Assembly (NCBI GenBank): GCA_902772755.1
Contig: CACYCD010000348.1
Span: 1-7,051 of the forward strand
DNA: 7,051 bases
Direction of reading: 5' to 3'
Origin: an uncultured Ruminococcus sp.
GTDB taxonomy: Bacteria > Bacillota > Clostridia > Oscillospirales > Acutalibacteraceae
Under the pieces are notes generated by a model. That model did no database searches and was not told the origin of the DNA. It was given only the letters and a program-made list of their open reading frames with translations. Shown here in pieces: positions 5,290 through 7,051 of the stretch. The first letter of the stretch is position 1; the number at the start of each line of letters is the position of its first letter. Made by a program: the position numbers and the translations under genes.

Positions 5290-7051
5290 ACAGCTCATCA
5301 AGCAGGGACCATTGTTCATACGCTTCTTCCTGACGGGTCTGCAAATCATTCAGCTTTTCGGTACATTCCATCAGTTTTTCATAGTCTGAGCTTATCTCAT
5401 CACCGGATATAAGCTCGTTCAGGTGTGCTATCTGTGCATCAAGCTCCTCAATCAGCTTTTCCAGTTTTGAAATATCACTTCTGCGTTTGCGTTCTCTCGC
5501 CTGTTCCTCCTTGCGGAGCTTGTACTCGTTTACGGGTTTTTCGGTTTTTCGGCTTTTGGCGGTTATTGATAAGCCTGTCTGCTCAGCAGGGGCATCTGCA
5601 GTGCGTTCAAGGAAGTAATCGTAATTTCCGAGGTACTCCGTAAAGCCATTCTCGGTGAGATACAATATCCTGTCAGCCAGCTTGTTGATAAAATATCTGT
5701 CGTGGCTTATCACAAGCAGAGTACCCTTGTACTCGCTGAGTGTTTTTTCAAGGCTTTCACGTGAGAAGGTGTCGAGGTGGTTGGTAGGCTCGTCCAGAAG
5801 CAGGAAATTATCTCCCCTGAGCATAAGGCGGAGAAGATTTATCTTGGCTCTCTCCCCTCCCGACATCTCGGAAATTTTTCTGAATACATCATCACCTCTA
5901 AGTCTGAACCGTGCCAGGGAGCTTCTGACCTGAGTTTCAGTCATCAGGGGAAATTCATCGTGTATCTCGTCAAAGGGATTTTTGTCGAGGTCAAGATTTG
6001 ACTGCATCTGATCAAAGTAGCCGATCTTTACGCCCGTGCCGTAGTCTATATATCCGCTGTCGGGCATAAGCCTGCCCATAAGCATACGAAACAGCGTAGT
6101 TTTGCCTGTGCCGTTGCCTCCCATTATAAATACTCTCTCACCCTTTACCAGCTTAAAGGACAGATCTCTGAATAGCAGATTTTTTCTTTTTTTTTTTGAA
6201 AGCTCCTTGCACTCAACTACATCGTTACCCGTTTCACTTTTAAGCTCAAAGCGGAAGGATAGACTGTTGTTCTCGTCCTCGGGCGGTACCAGCTGAGCTT
6301 TGATGCGGTCTATCTCCTTTTGCTTGCTTGCGGCAGTGATAAAGTTACGCTCCCTGCTCCAGGATATCTGCTGGGCTATTATGCCCTCTATGCGTTTTAT
6401 TTCTTTTAAATCATTTTCATATTTATTTTTTATGCTCTCCTGCTCTCGCTTCTTCTTTTCAATAAAAGCGGAATAGTTCCCCTTGTAAAAAACAAGATGC
6501 TTGCAGTACAGCTCCATGGTTTTGTTTGTGACAGCATCAAGAAAATATCTGTCGTGGCTGATTATAATTGCAGAACCGTCGAAATCCTTTAGATAATTTT
6601 CCAGCCAGCCTACGGAATTTATGTCAAGATGGTTGGTAGGCTCGTCCAGAAGCAGAAAATTTGCTCCCGACAGCAGGAGCTTGGCAAGACTCAGCTTGCT
6701 GCGTTGACCTCCCGACAGTGTTCCTACCCGAGTATAAATATCCTCCTCGCTGAAGCCCAGCCCTGCAAGGGCACTTTTGGTACGGCTCTTGTATGTCAGT
6801 CCCCCTCTTGACTGAAACTCTGAGAGCATAGCCTCCTGTTCCTCAATGAGCTTTGATACGTCACCGTCTGCATTCTCTATTTTTTCAGGCATTTTTTCAA
6901 GACGGTGTTCAAGCTCCATCAGCGGAGCAAATACGCTGAGAAGCTCGTCATAGACAGTACGCCCCTCATCCTTGCAGGCGTGCTGCTCCATATATCCGAG
7001 GGTCACATCCTTACCGACAGTTACACATCCGCTGTCGGGGTCAAGACTGCC
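5288..7051 (-). CDS. ABC-F family ATPase, ribosome-associated translation factor (partial, N-terminus missing)
   Basis: This is a soluble twin-ATPase protein with no membrane segment; 587 residues are visible. GTG at 7006 is not the start, because the frame stays open to the right edge. The codons before it read GSLDPDSGCVTVGKD, the usual sequence after a first Walker A, which therefore lies just outside the window. In visible numbering, ATPase domain 1 has LSGGQ (112-116) and LLLDEPTNHLD (133-143). A charged helical linker at about 195-260 is the P-site tRNA interaction region typical of ABC-F. Domain 2 has GGNGTGKTT (311-319), MSGGERAK (396-403) and a second LLLDEPTNHLD. A C-terminal coiled coil fills about 509-587. 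ABC-F proteins bind the ribosomal E site and relieve stalling or resist ribosome-targeting antibiotics. The moderate linker and coiled-coil tail suggest a housekeeping YdiF/Uup-like member rather than a resistance factor, but this is inference. The gene contains an A11 tract and repeated Walker B DNA. Confidence 0.93.
   Translation of the reverse strand, partial: GSLDPDSGCVTVGKDVTLGYMEQHACKDEGRTVYDELLSVFAPLMELEHRLEKMPEKIENADGDVSKLIEEQEAMLSEFQSRGGLTYKSRTKSALAGLGFSEEDIYTRVGTLSGGQRSKLSLAKLLLSGANFLLLDEPTNHLDINSVGWLENYLKDFDGSAIIISHDRYFLDAVTNKTMELYCKHLVFYKGNYSAFIEKKKREQESIKNKYENDLKEIKRIEGIIAQQISWSRERNFITAASKQKEIDRIKAQLVPPEDENNSLSFRFELKSETGNDVVECKELSKKKRKNLLFRDLSFKLVKGERVFIMGGNGTGKTTLFRMLMGRLMPDSGYIDYGTGVKIGYFDQMQSNLDLDKNPFDEIHDEFPLMTETQVRSSLARFRLRGDDVFRKISEMSGGERAKINLLRLMLRGDNFLLLDEPTNHLDTFSRESLEKTLSEYKGTLLVISHDRYFINKLADRILYLTENGFTEYLGNYDYFLERTADAPAEQTGLSITAKSRKTEKPVNEYKLRKEEQARERKRRSDISKLEKLIEELDAQIAHLNELISGDEISSDYEKLMECTEKLNDLQTRQEEAYEQWSLLDEL
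5778..5803 (-). repeat. Intragenic direct repeat, copy in ATPase domain 2 of the ABC-F gene
   Basis: These 26 bases encode the second Walker B/DEPTNHLD region and are identical to 6630-6655, which encodes the first. An 18-base identity (5690-5707 and 6542-6559) also covers the SHDRYF segment of each domain. The flanking DNA of the two domains is otherwise diverged. Confidence 0.8.
6187..6197 (-). other. Run of 11 adenines in the coding strand of the ABC-F gene
   Basis: The coding strand reads TC, then 11 A, then GAAAAAAT, encoding SKKKRKN just before ATPase domain 2. If polymerase or ribosome adds one A, translation meets TAA at 6155-6153. If one A is lost, it meets TAA at 6147-6145. Either way the product stops after domain 1 and the linker. 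In the reference frame the gene is intact. Confidence 0.75.
6630..6655 (-). repeat. Intragenic direct repeat, copy in ATPase domain 1 of the ABC-F gene
   Basis: This is identical over 26 bases to 5778-5803. It encodes the Walker B and DEPTNHLD loop of the first ATPase domain with exactly the same codons as the second domain. Confidence 0.8.

Noticed and set aside
7004..7006. GTG as start codon of the ABC-F gene
   Set aside because: The frame is open upstream to the window edge and those codons fit the conserved sequence after Walker A, so the gene begins outside the window.

Overview
The window looks like chromosome from a Gram-positive gut anaerobe of the Clostridia, most like Ruminococcus/Oscillospiraceae. 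This rests on moderately AT-rich DNA, AAGGA-type ribosome binding sites, GTG starts, a short clostridial-type FeoB, and a ThrH-type phosphatase. The genus is my inference; no marker gene here fixes it.

Layout. Bases 1-576 (minus) hold the first 192 residues of an ABC exporter subunit that runs off the left edge. Bases 589-2382 (minus) encode a SulP/SLC26 anion transporter with a C-terminal STAS domain. Its stop codon overlaps the ribosome binding site of the exporter gene, so these two are almost certainly one operon. Bases 2505-3107 (minus) encode ThrH, a HAD-family phosphoserine phosphatase / homoserine phosphotransferase, followed by its own rho-independent terminator. Bases 3108-3257 are an AT-rich divergent promoter region. 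An 11-base element is repeated there in inverted orientation, one copy just before the ribosome binding site of each flanking gene. Bases 3258-5268 (plus) are the overlapping pair feoA-feoB for ferrous iron uptake. Bases 5288-7051 (minus) are most of an ABC-F translation factor that converges on feoB and runs off the right edge.

How the genes work together. FeoA and FeoB form one iron-uptake unit. SulP and the exporter form a membrane-transport operon whose substrates cannot be read from sequence. ThrH makes serine, or O-phosphohomoserine. Its closeness to an anion (possibly sulfate) transporter invites a link to cysteine synthesis, but the terminator between them argues that they are transcribed separately. 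The ABC-F gene is an unrelated neighbour.

I see no mobile element, phage gene, CRISPR array, tRNA or rRNA, and no clearly new system. The points most worth a second look are the FeoB with an altered G4 guanine-recognition motif, a much reduced GDI region and a cluster of cysteines; the mirrored element in the thrH-feoA intergenic region; and an uninterrupted run of 11 adenines in the ABC-F coding strand, where slippage in either direction would end the protein just before its second ATPase domain.
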